A DNA stretch of 64,000 nucleotides from Pycnococcus provasolii (Eukaryota > Chlorophyta > Pseudoscourfieldiophyceae > Pseudoscourfieldiales > Pycnococcaceae): assembly GCA_938743325.2 (NCBI GenBank), contig OW568868.1, positions 868,001-932,000 of the forward strand, in the 5' to 3' direction. Position 1 is the first letter of the stretch. Each line of letters opens with the position of its first letter. The notes beneath the pieces were generated by a model, which searched no databases, was not told where the DNA came from, and saw nothing but the letters and a program-made list of their open reading frames with translations. Positions 1-9,500 of this stretch are shown here, piece by piece. The translations under genes were made by a program, and so were the position numbers.

Positions 1-219
1 AAAAATTAAATTGTGTGAGATTTCTATTGAATGGTTAAGTTAGTCTAGTAAGATGATGTGATGACGATAATATTGATTTTTTTTTTATATTGATTGAGAA
101 AGTTACTGTTCAAAGTGTCAATCAACGATTGCAAAAGAAAAAAAGAATTCAAATAGAATGGATGTTGTATGTACGTTTCCTCTCTCCCTCCCTCCCTCCC
201 AGCCTCCCTGGTGCTGCGC

Positions 220-1365
220 TTAGCCTGACATGACGCGAATGCGACGGAGCATCCTTGTGTTGGTGGCTGCATACGTGCGAGCCATCTCATCCAGCTTGCT
301 GCGCGTTTGCCCAATCGCCTTCTTTTGCGTGCCATTCTCAGCCTCAATTTCAGCAATCTGCGCCGCACGCTGCTTCGCCTGCGCATCCAATTCAGCAAGG
401 CGTGCCTCCGCCTTGGATCGTGCTGCATCACGCTGCTTGTTGATGTCGTCAAACCCATTCTCCAGCGTCGATGCGGCATCGAGGTGGCGCGAGCTGACAA
501 TTCCCACCGCCTCGGCGATGCGCTCGGCGGCTGTTTCGACCATCGGCTGGAATCCTGAGTGACCGCTTGAAACACCAGAGTTGGTACTCGACATCGACTT
601 GGAGTAGTCCCCAAATCCCTTGTGAGAAATCACTTCCAGCACAGACCCGATGAACATGCCAAGGCTCATCGGTCCTCCACTCAGACCTGGAGACAGCAGC
701 TTCGCGAAACCCACGGGATTGAAGCTCATCTTTGTGAGTGCTTGCACGGCACCCACGAGCTCCGTCACGACAACGTCCATCTTCCCATACCAGCTTGCTT
801 TTTCTGGTAAAGGACTTTGAAAGGGTTCTTCAGGGTCTAAAAGCAGTAGACTCTCGAAGTCGCAGCACTTCAAATTCGAACTCGGACTCGCGAACAGGTC
901 GTCCTTTTCAAAGCACGTCGTTGTCTGGTTGTGCAGCGCCTGCTCGAGCTTGTATGCCACGGACTCTGCAAGCAAGCCTCGGTAGTACGCCTCCTTGTAC
1001 CAGTGCTTGGGTTCTCCGTCGAAGAAGTGCACGTCTTCACTTGAATTCTCAACAAAGTCCTCAACAAACTCGTGCGTGTACGCAAAGTCAACCACCTTGA
1101 GTCCCAAGATGGACTGCAGCATCTTCTTCTTGTCGGCGAATGTGACGTTCTGCTTCAGGGTGTCGTCAACCAGAAAGTTTAGGTGCGTTGCGGCAACGGA
1201 CGCCTTGGTGGTGAGCGACGCGTCGACGTTTTTCACCTGCAGACGTCGTCCTGCGATGAATGTGTTACCTGTGCGTGGTGGATCCATTGCATCGACATTG
1301 TTGTTGTTGCTACCAAGCATCATCAGCGCGCCAGCAGCGGCACATGTCAGGAGACGCGACGCCAT
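220..1365 (-). CDS. Unknown secreted or lumenal protein, 381 aa
   Basis: I do not recognise this protein. The first 26 residues form a hydrophobic leader that looks like a secretory signal peptide, followed by an Asn run. The middle (about residues 60-250) is a globular region with several Cys, and one segment (about 195-245) is Gly/Ser-rich and hydrophobic. The last 100 residues are a predicted alpha-helical coiled coil rich in Ala, Glu, Gln, Arg and Lys. Potential N-glycosylation sites (NVT, NSS, NQT) fit passage through the secretory route. The ATG is the first in frame and a stop ends the frame at 220-222. It is divergent from the heat-shock factor gene across 1.27 kb. Coding reality is supported by an uninterrupted frame and patterned composition; function is open. 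Confidence 0.7.
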   Translation of the reverse strand: MASRLLTCAAAGALMMLGSNNNNVDAMDPPRTGNTFIAGRRLQVKNVDASLTTKASVAATHLNFLVDDTLKQNVTFADKKKMLQSILGLKVVDFAYTHEFVEDFVENSSEDVHFFDGEPKHWYKEAYYRGLLAESVAYKLEQALHNQTTTCFEKDDLFASPSSNLKCCDFESLLLLDPEEPFQSPLPEKASWYGKMDVVVTELVGAVQALTKMSFNPVGFAKLLSPGLSGGPMSLGMFIGSVLEVISHKGFGDYSKSMSSTNSGVSSGHSGFQPMVETAAERIAEAVGIVSSRHLDAASTLENGFDDINKQRDAARSKAEARLAELDAQAKQRAAQIAEIEAENGTQKKAIGQTRSKLDEMARTYAATNTRMLRRIRVMSG

Positions 1366-2002
1366 GGCCCAAAACTAACTACCAAGTGGATGGATGCCCA
1401 AGAATTGGGTTTGCTTCTTCGTTGTGCCGAATACCACCACATCAGTGAGGCACCACACCACCTCCTGTGTTTGCGTGCCCAATACTGTGTATCGCTCACT
1501 GGTCAGGTGTTATGTCGCAAACCTACCTACATACCGTACTACGACCGAAACAACATGTGTTCGTGAAAACGAGGACAGGGGAGACATTTCTGTCGCCAGG
1601 TTATTTGTGATTTTCGAGGGCCAAAAAAAGGGTCCAGGGACCGAACCGGTATCCCCCCCCCTCCCCCTGTTTTCCATTTGGGGTTGGGGAATGGTTTCGC
1701 CATCCCCAACCCTTTCGGCCGCCTTGGTTGTGCGGAGTGATTTTGGAAATGGAAATCCTCGTAGGAAGGGTAGAATCGAAGACGATCGCGTCTGCCTTGT
1801 CAGCGAGAAAGTTAGCTAAAAGCTTGTATTTGGCGCCACAAATTAATTTTCATTTTCGCCTCATTTTCAATCGCGCGAGAAGGAGACCTTTTGCGCATGA
1901 AACAACTTTTGAGTTTTGAGTGTCTAGGGTACTGTACGGGTGGTGCTACTGTCTACCTTCGCCTGCAAGGTAGACAAAGGTGGTCGAACGAGTGATTTAT
2001 TG

Positions 2003-2010
2003 TATATAAA
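2003..2010 (+). promoter_or_regulatory. TATA-like box
   Basis: TATATAAA lies in an AT-rich patch about 620 bp before the heat-shock factor ATG. It may be an upstream or alternative promoter; there is no direct evidence for a start site. Confidence 0.3.
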
Positions 2011-2130
2011 GGTAAAATTCCTGCGGCGGCAAAATGCATGAATTCGGAAGCTCGGAAAGTGCAAGGTCGCAAAATCCGTGCGCAGATCTTCCCCATGACC
2101 ATTTCCCGTTCTCCATGACGTTGTCGACAA

Positions 2131-2260
2131 GTTCGAGTTTCTTCGAACGTCCTCCACTTGATGAATACTGCAGTAGAAGTTCCTCGAAGCAATCCTTTCC
2201 GATCTTCGAGAATCGAGGTGATCTTCTCCACCCAGAAAGCCGGATTTTCGAAGATTGTGC
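2131..2260. promoter_or_regulatory. Cluster of heat-shock-element-like sites
   Basis: Heat-shock elements are alternating GAA/TTC units spaced by two bases. Seen here: a perfect inverted pair TTCGAGAA at 2205-2212; a three-unit array at 2176-2188 (GAA, TCC, GAA) with one mismatch in the middle unit; and TTCGAA cores at 2142-2147 and 2248-2253. All lie 370-500 bp before the ATG of a gene that itself encodes a heat-shock factor, suggesting feedback control. The number of good units is modest. Confidence 0.45.
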
Positions 2261-2417
2261 GAATCGGGGAAAACCTTCCTTTTCTAAACTTTATTTCTGA
2301 CTCGGCAGACGCGACTACACGCCCTAGGTAGAGAGAGGTGTCCTGTCCTCCCGGCCCCGCCCCCTTCCCCTCCATTCGGAAGACTCGAAAACAAGAGCAG
2401 AGGAGAGGAAACCGCCC

Positions 2418-2424
2418 TATATAA
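2418..2424 (+). promoter_or_regulatory. TATA box of the heat-shock factor gene
   Basis: TATATAA lies about 215 bp before the ATG at 2633 and downstream of the heat-shock-element-like cluster. That is the expected order for a heat-inducible promoter with a 5' leader of roughly 180 bases. Confidence 0.45.
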
Positions 2425-2632
2425 TAGACCTCACCTCCCCCCATCCAAACTACTGTCAGGACTCCATTGCAACCACCTCCGAAGACGTGAACTCACTTTC
2501 TCGCATCCTTCTGTGTCCGTCCGTCTCTGGTTCGGCTGGTTTGGCGGTTTGGCGCTTGCACTCACTTCGTTTACTTCTCAGCACTACTTGTTCTGCCTCT
2601 TTGCCATTTCATCTTTGTTAATTGGGTAGGTC

Positions 2633-2955
2633 ATGTCCTCCTCTGTGAATTTGGTCTCTGGTTTGGGGGGTGGTTTGGACACCCCCCCTCCTCCTGGGAG
2701 CAAGGGGGGTTCGTTGGTGGATAATGGCAACCCGCTCATGCTCCTCTCCTCACTCATACACAACGCAAACGCAAACAACGCCTACGCCAACATGGCTAAC
2801 GTTGCGCAGCAGCAAGGGGACATACCGCGAACATTCACATCCTCATCCACCACTCACACCAACAAAAGCCTGCCACAACAACCACAACTCCAGCAAAATA
2901 TGCAAAAGCGTACAAGCAGCAACTCAACAAACTCGGCACAGACGCAAGCAGCCAA

Positions 2956-2991
<36 letters not shown>

Positions 2992-4186
2992 AACTCAACC
3001 AGCGGCCAATTCGCTCCCTCCTCCGTTCCTTCTCAAGACGTTCGACATGGTGGACGACAGTGACACAAACGCCGTCATTGCGTGGGCACCAAGTGAAGAC
3101 TCCACCACCAACAACAACGTCTCGAGGTTTGTCGTGTGGAAACCTGCAGAATTTGCACGCGACCTCCTCCCACGCTTCTTCAAGCACAACAACTTCAGCA
3201 GCTTTGTGCGTCAGCTCAACACGTACGGATTTCGAAAGGTGGACCCCGACCGGTGGGAATTTGCCAACGAAAACTTCGTGTGTGGTCGACGTGACCTGCT
3301 GCGCAACATTGTAAGACGCAAGCCCAGCAGCACCAACGAGCTGCAGCAGCCAGCATCCCCAACGGCAGCAGCTCCTCCAGCTGAGAAAAAGGCGACGCCG
3401 ACGACTTCGTCGGGCAACGGCACCACACCAACGTGCACACCAGCGCCGGCGAATGTGACGGTCACCGTGCCTCGCGTGCCAACGCACCCTCTCACGCTGA
3501 TGACGGCACCACGCCGACCTTCCCTGCAGAAGCTGAACGTCGAGCGTGCACCGAGCGCCGTTACCATCGGAGGGTGCAACTCAGCATTCACTGTGCTCAG
3601 CCCCACGTCGGGCATTGTTGGCGTCGAGCCGCCGACGACGCCCAAGACGTCCGCCGCGAGCTTGGCGGCTGCCATCACCGTCATCGGAGATGCAGTGCAG
3701 AGCGCGGTGACACGCGCGCTCACCACGTTCGCCGAGGAGGCTCCGGCACACGCCGCGGCGGCGGCGGCGGCGATCGAGGCGATGGGAGTTGGCAACAACA
3801 ACAACAACAACAACAACAACGCCTCCGAGCCACACGCAAGGAGCCCGGAGCAGATTCGCGACGGGCTCGAGGAGGCTCTCATCACAGGCTTGCGAGCCGC
3901 GGCGGCACCTGGACGTGCTGCCATGGCACACGTCGCGGCGCTGGAGTCAAGATTAGCAAAACTCGAGGCTGCTGCTGCGGCGGCAGCGGCGTCAGACGGA
4001 ACGAACAAAAACAATGATATGGCCATCGCCACGACAAAAGCAGGTGAGGAGGAGGTGGGTGGAAGTGCTGGAGGTGGAAGCTTCACCAGCATGCATCGCG
4101 AAATCGACGAGGAGATTCCAAACGAGGACGTTCCGCCGAGCAAGCGAGCACGCATCGTGGGTGGGTTTCAATCTGTGGAGGTGTAG
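2633..4186 (+). CDS. HSF: Heat shock transcription factor (HSF), 517 aa
   Basis: This is a DNA-binding activator of heat-shock and proteotoxic-stress genes. The HSF winged-helix domain spans about residues 128-230: [10 protein letters not shown] opens it, the recognition-helix region reads [15 protein letters not shown], and [10 protein letters not shown] and [12 protein letters not shown] follow. The N-terminal 127 residues are low complexity with a poly-Gln run (about 109-119). After the domain come Pro/Ala/Thr-rich spacers, an Ala-rich stretch, a poly-Asn run and a short leucine-heptad segment (about 430-450), which is a weak version of the usual HR-A/B trimerisation region. A basic KRAR motif near the C terminus could be a nuclear signal. 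The frame has no intron, whereas many plant HSF genes have one in the DNA-binding domain. It is convergent with the TAD1 gene 60 bp away. Confidence 0.95.
2958..2990 (+). repeat. CAG/AGC trinucleotide repeat
   Basis: A pure AGC run of about 11 units encodes the poly-Gln tract before the HSF DNA-binding domain. Its length is likely to vary between strains. Confidence 0.9.
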
Positions 4187-4246
4187 GGGGCTTGGCTTAG
4201 ATAGAATGAATAGATCAAACCAATGTTAACAAGAATGAAAAAGACT

Positions 4247-5746
4247 TCACTTCACTTCACTTCCAACTGTTGTGCATTTTTTGATGACGTCGTCGCCTCC
4301 ATCCACGACGAAGTCTTCCAGTGCAGGGCTCTTCACTAGCCATGCCGCAAACGGATTACTTTGCACACAACCACCATCGGCATCATCATCGCCATCAGTC
4401 TTGGTTTTGATGTCAATCCAGCACTGGTGGTACCTCGCGCACAGCTCGCATGCTGTGCGCTTTAGCGTGCCATACGTGACTCCATCTCGCGCGTCGGCTG
4501 TACGCTTCTTACCCGGCAGCACCTCAGCATCACCACCAAGCACCGATCCCACGCAAGCGCGCGCCATCGAAATCTTGCAGAGGCGGCTCTGCAACTTCGC
4601 AGGTACCGGGCCGTCAAACTTGCCCGCACCAGCGCGCACGCCGCGCACGCCAGTGGTAACCTCGTGGCGCGTTTCCGGCACGCGGCTCCAGTTCAAAGAT
4701 AAGCCGCATAGCTTGGGAGCTCGCTGGCCCGTCGTCTGATCACGCTGCCCCGGCGCGGCTGATGTCACCAAAGCTGGCGACGAAACGCCCGACGCGGCAT
4801 CGCCGACGATGACGTTTGACGGAGGTTCCGGCGTCGGCGCCACCAGGCACACGGGTGCGTGGTAGACGAAAGGCGGCGAGAGCACGTGAGACCGCAATGC
4901 CGCACGCTCGGCAATCGCGCGGCGGAGGCTCGCGGCGGCGGCATCCGCGAAGCATGTTGCGGCGTGCGAGACGATGCTGTCGAGGTAGATGGGCGCGGAG
5001 AGCACTGCGAGCGCGAGCGAGCCCTGCACGCCGAGCAACGTCATCTTCGCATACTTGTCGCTGCAGCTCATGCAGTGCGTTGCAAAGCCACGCCCTGGCT
5101 TGCGCCGCGCCGCACCGATAGCTGCGGGTGCATCGCGCGCCTCCACGACGTGCGCGCTTGGGGGCATCGAAGACGCCTCCAGCAGCGGCTTTGCTCCCGT
5201 GGTGGCTGCCGCATGCTCGAGAATGCTAGCGTCGCCACATGGTAGGCAGCTCACGTAGAGGTGAAGCGTCACGCCGGCACGCAATGTACACTTCCTGTTC
5301 GCGGTACCATCGCGCACAAGCAGCGTCAACGACGACGACGATGCCTGCGTCTCTCTCCGGTCACTGTTGTTGTTGTCGTCGTCGTTGTCGTCGTGCAGGA
5401 TGCGCCTCGCGTCGTCGAGGATGCTCCTGACAAGCGCGCGTCTTGCGATGATCTCGGCATGCGCATCTGCAACGCGGTCGCCCGCACAACCTCGTTCGTC
5501 GAGGCTTCCCATGCACTTGGTTCCCGTACCGACAGCGACTGGCGTGACCGTGTCGTCGTTTTCGTCGTGCGCGACAAAGACGGCGAGCGCCGTGCGTTCT
5601 TTTCCCTGCGGCTTCCCCGTGTTTGGAAGTCGTGCGTACGCATCAAGTGCCGTTTGCGCGACGCGTGTCGCCCAGACTGGCTGCTTATCGTCGTCCTTCC
5701 ACCATCGCACATCCTTCCGCTGTCTGTTCTCTGAAGCACTTCCCAT
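4247..5746 (-). CDS. TAD1: tRNA-specific adenosine deaminase (TAD1/ADAT1 type), 499 aa
   Basis: The product is predicted to deaminate adenosine 37 to inosine in tRNA-Ala. All landmarks of the adenosine-deaminase domain are present: DAHAEIIARRA with zinc ligand His96 and proton-shuttle Glu98; LPCGDASI with ligand Cys170; and CMSCSDKYAKMTLLGVQGSL with ligand Cys228. The KERTALA and GTKCMG segments before HAE also match the family. There is no double-stranded-RNA-binding domain, which separates it from ADAR enzymes. Inserts of Asp/Asn (about 116-130) and Thr/Gly/Ala residues are lineage-specific loops. The frame can extend one codon to a GTG, but the ATG at 5744-5746 is preferred. It lies tail-to-tail with HSF and 91 bp downstream of a small basic-protein gene on the same strand. 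Confidence 0.9.
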   Translation of the reverse strand: MGSASENRQRKDVRWWKDDDKQPVWATRVAQTALDAYARLPNTGKPQGKERTALAVFVAHDENDDTVTPVAVGTGTKCMGSLDERGCAGDRVADAHAEIIARRALVRSILDDARRILHDDNDDDNNNSDRRETQASSSSLTLLVRDGTANRKCTLRAGVTLHLYVSCLPCGDASILEHAAATTGAKPLLEASSMPPSAHVVEARDAPAAIGAARRKPGRGFATHCMSCSDKYAKMTLLGVQGSLALAVLSAPIYLDSIVSHAATCFADAAAASLRRAIAERAALRSHVLSPPFVYHAPVCLVAPTPEPPSNVIVGDAASGVSSPALVTSAAPGQRDQTTGQRAPKLCGLSLNWSRVPETRHEVTTGVRGVRAGAGKFDGPVPAKLQSRLCKISMARACVGSVLGGDAEVLPGKKRTADARDGVTYGTLKRTACELCARYHQCWIDIKTKTDGDDDADGGCVQSNPFAAWLVKSPALEDFVVDGGDDVIKKCTTVGSEVK

Positions 5747-5837
5747 CACCGTCCCGAACCACCTGATGTATGGTGGGTTATATACGCAGTTTATTTAAGA
5801 AATCAAAAGGAAGAGAAAAAGTGACGTGCACGGATGT

Positions 5838-6086
5838 TTACGCGTCCATTGCAACAGCTTTGGACATGTCAGCGATAGTTTGCTTGAGCTGTTCCGCTTG
5901 CTGTTTGCGTTGCCTTCTCTCCTTTAGCGTCTTCGCCTTTCCCGTCCTGTTCTTGGCGGCGACCGCCTTGATTGCGGTAGCTTTGTGCACGGCGGTATTT
6001 TTCTTGCCCGCCTTGTTTCCTTTTCCCTTGAGCGCGGTGCCTCCCTTCGCGCGGCTGTTCGCCTTCTTGTTGAAGTGCGTTGGCAT
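5838..6086 (-). CDS. Small basic protein, 82 aa
   Basis: This short ATG-initiated frame encodes a very Lys/Ala-rich protein. The N-terminal half carries repeated KKAN, KGK and AGKK blocks, and the C-terminal third (KERRQRKQQAEQLKQTI) is a likely short coiled coil ending in an acidic tail. Composition resembles small nucleolar or ribosome-biogenesis proteins, but I cannot assign a family. Lys-rich frames can be chance products, yet the strict length, clean ATG and stop and position between two housekeeping genes favour a real gene. It is divergent from DNA polymerase alpha (418 bp apart). Confidence 0.6.
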   Translation of the reverse strand: MPTHFNKKANSRAKGGTALKGKGNKAGKKNTAVHKATAIKAVAAKNRTGKAKTLKERRQRKQQAEQLKQTIADMSKAVAMDA

Positions 6087-6504
6087 AAGAAAGCCTAAGA
6101 AACAAAAGTCGCAGGAGAATGACGGCGAGCGCGTGATGTGGTGGCGGCGCGGCTTTAGGGGGTATGCCCAAACAAAAAGAGCAGCGACTTTTCCCCGGGC
6201 TCCAGGGGCAGGGCAGGGGATCCGTCGCTGGACGGCTGCACGGCTGGTTCAGAAAGCAACTCCCTCTACGATAAGAGTATTGGGAGCTGAATTTGGTAGC
6301 GAGAATCCATGGTGGCATTGTTGTCCTGATTAGGTTCTACGACGGATCCCCCTTTCCTCCCCTGTCTGGCTGTGCCTGCCCTGCTTTTGCTGTTTTGTCT
6401 GATTTCTCTCCCGCCAAAGTTTCCTTCCCCGTCAGAAACCTCTCTGCTTCCCCGGGGATTTGAATATCACACGTCTCACTCACTCTGCAGACTCCGGAAG
6501 AGCA
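6087..6504. promoter_or_regulatory. Divergent promoter region before DNA polymerase alpha
   Basis: This stretch separates the small basic protein (minus) from DNA polymerase alpha (plus). It contains a TTTAGGG word near 6152 and two CCCGGG-centred palindromic motifs, TTCCCCGGG at 6191-6199 and TTCCCCGGGGA at 6448-6458. No gene or RNA was recognised in it. Confidence 0.4.
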
Positions 6505-9500
6505 ATGGCGGGAGGAGGGCGACTCCGTGCGCAGGCCGCCTCCAAAGCCTCGAAGGCGGCGTTGGCTCTCAGCAAACTCGACAAGTCACTTGGAAGACGT
6601 AACAGGCTCGATGATGACGAAGATGACGACGACGACGCCTCCTCCTCTGATGCCGGCGGCTCGGAGGAGGACGCCGTTGAGGACGACCTGAAAGACTTCA
6701 TCGTACGAGGAGACGAACACGACGCGTACCTCGACGACCTCGACGAAGAGGGAGGGACGACGTTCAACGCGGGAGGAAGAGAGACGTTCGGAGGGGCGTC
6801 GAGAGAGAAGGAGAGCAAGTCCAAGAAAAGAAGTGGAGCGGGACGAAATGCCGATGAACCGCCGGCGAAAAAGGCTGTGCCGAAGTTCTTCCAGCCGGGA
6901 TTCAGCGCACCCAAGTCCACGACGGGGAAGGTGTTGGCACCCGCAGGTGGGGCGGGGGCGGGGGCACCAAAGCTCGACGGAGGCGACGCGCTGCTTGACG
7001 GCATCCTCGCGGGACTTGGCACGGATGCGGCGCCGACGACGACGGCGAGGCGTGCACGACTCGTCACGCACGCGACACCGGCGACAAACTCCAAGCCACT
7101 GAAGTCGCTCGACCTGGACACGCTCGTTCCCATGGAGGCGGAACAAACCAAGAGGAGGGTGTCCTTCAAAGACGACGAAGACGACATGCCGCTGCCGCCA
7201 CCGAACGACGACGACGACGACGACGACGCTCCAGCTCCAGCTCCAGCTCCAGCAGCAGCAGCAGCTGGTGCCGCTGCGCCTTCCACCAAAGCCGCGCCAA
7301 CCAGTCTGGCGGAGCGCGCAGCTGCAGCCGCGTCAGCTGCAAGCGCAGACGCCGCCGCAACTGCACAGCCGTCTGCGGGTTGGCTTGAGGTGGTGGATGC
7401 GTCGAAAGAGGCGGACGACGAGGCGCAGCGTGCAGCCGCGGCTGCCGAGGCGAACGAAAAGGCGTCGGAGGCGGCGCTTGCGGCTCTCGCATCTGACGAG
7501 CAGAGCCTGCCAGTTGATACGGACAAGACGCTTCCATTTTACCTCATCGATGCCGTGGAGGAGGGTGGTGGCCGAGGCGGCGGCAGCGGCGGTGTCACCA
7601 CAGTATCGCTCTTCGGAAAGGTTCCCGTCGACGGCGGTAAGAGCTTCGCTAGCTGCTGCGTGCGCGTCGAGGGCTTGCAGCGCTGCGTATTCGCCATCCC
7701 TAATCCGGAGGTTTTTGGCGACGATGGAGGTGAGGCGGACCGACTCGAGGCGGAAATCGCGGCGGCAGAGCAGGCTGTGGGCAAAACTAGCAGTAGCGAG
7801 GACGACAGCGGCGCGTCGGAGGCTGCGGCAGCCCTCGCCTCGGCAAAGGACGCGCTGTCGAAGCACCTCCACGCCAAGTGCGCGTCTCTCAAGTCGGAGC
7901 TGCGAGCGCTGCTGGGCAAGCATGGAATTTCCAACTACACCATGTCGCCAGTCAAGCGCACGTACGCCTTCGAGAACCCGCGCATTCCGCGAGGGGAGCA
8001 GTATGTCGTGAAAATTCGGTACCCCGCCAGCCTGCCGTGCGTGCCATTTGAGGTGGCGGAGCGCGGTGGCTCTGAGTTCATCTGCATGATGGGATCGCAG
8101 ACGAGCCTGCTCGAGAACCTCATGGTCAAGCGCAAGCTCATGGGACCGAGCTGGCTGAGCCTCGCTTCACCCACGCGCATCGCCAGCACGTCGATGCTTA
8201 GCTGGTGCAAGCTCGAGGTGGCTGTGCCCTCCGCCAAGCACGTTTCCCCGCAGGCACTACCAGCCGCCTCGGGCGAGACACGCGCGTTCCACGCCAACTC
8301 GCCCGCACCGCCGCTCGTCGTTGCCAGCCTGCACGTCAAGGCGACTCCGAACGACAAGGACCACACGAACGAGGTTGCAGCCGTGAGCGTGCTGTACCAC
8401 AACGCCGTGCGCATCGACAGCGGCATGGAGGCGAAGGAGTGGATGCCGGGTCTTCGCCACTTCACCGCTGTTCGGCGCATAATGCCAACCGTTCCGTTCC
8501 CGCCGGGCTTCGATGCGCACGTGAAGGATCAAAACGAAAAGCAGACGAAGCGCAACGGCGGGATCGTGCTGTCCGCGCAGGGCACGGAGCGCAACCTGCT
8601 CGCCTTCTTCCTCGCCAAGATGCAGCAGATCGACCCCGACGTGATTGTCGGGCACAACGTCGGCCAATTCGAGCTCGAGGTGCTGCTGCATCGCATGAAC
8701 GTGCTGAAGGTGCCCAACTGGAGCCGCATCGGGCGCGTGCGGCGGTCTCGCATGCCGAACCTCGGAAACTCCAAGGCGGGATTCGGGCAAGGCGCGAGCT
8801 ACGGCGTGCAGACATCCATCGCGGGGCGGCTGCTGTGCGACACGTGGGTGAATGCGCGCGAGTTTGTCACAAAGGCTGTCAGCTACGGCCTTACGAACCT
8901 CGCGAATACGCTGCTGGGCGAGAAGCGAGACGAGCTGCAGGGTAGCGACGTCAAGGCGTGCTACGCGTCGTCGGACCGCCTGCAGACACTCGTCGGGTGC
9001 TGCATATCCGACGCCTTCCTGAGTCTCAAGCTGATGTTCCACCTCAACTCGCTGCCACTCACGCGCCAGCTTGCGAGCCTTTCGGGCTTCCAGTGGAGCA
9101 CGACGCTGCAGAGCCAGCGCGCGCGCCGCATTGAATTTTTGCTCCTGCACGAGTTCCACGCGCGCAAGTTCCTGCTGCCCGACAAGCAGACAGCCGCGCA
9201 GAAGGCAAAAGCCGCGCGCATCGCCGACGGGGATGACGGCGACGACGAAGACGGCGACGACGGCGATGCGCCCAAGTCTGGCGGCAGGCGCAAGAAGGCG
9301 GCGTACGCTGGAGGCCTCGTTCTCGAGCCGAAAAAGGGGCTGTACGACAAGTTCGTCCTGCTCCTAGACTTCAACTCGCTGTACCCGTCGATCATCCAGG
9401 AGTACCACATCTGCTTCACCACCGTGGAGCGCAACTTCGACGCCACGCCCGACGAGGAGGGTGCGAATGCACCGCTTCCAGGTCCCGGATCGGAGGACAT

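Larger units (their letters stand above)
1366..2632. other. Long divergent intergenic region
   Basis: About 1.27 kb separates the unknown secreted-protein gene (minus) from the heat-shock factor gene (plus). I see no credible gene here; the open frames are short and low in complexity. It holds two TATA-like boxes, a cluster of heat-shock-element-like sites and a C-rich tract near 1655-1675. Confidence 0.6.

Noticed and set aside
1953-2444. A minus-strand gene in the HSF promoter
   Set aside because: The short frame has no recognisable domain and overlaps a TATA box and heat-shock-element-like sites.
3211-4155. Long minus-strand frame across HSF
   Set aside because: It is a low-complexity shadow of the HSF coding frame with no domain and no independent context.
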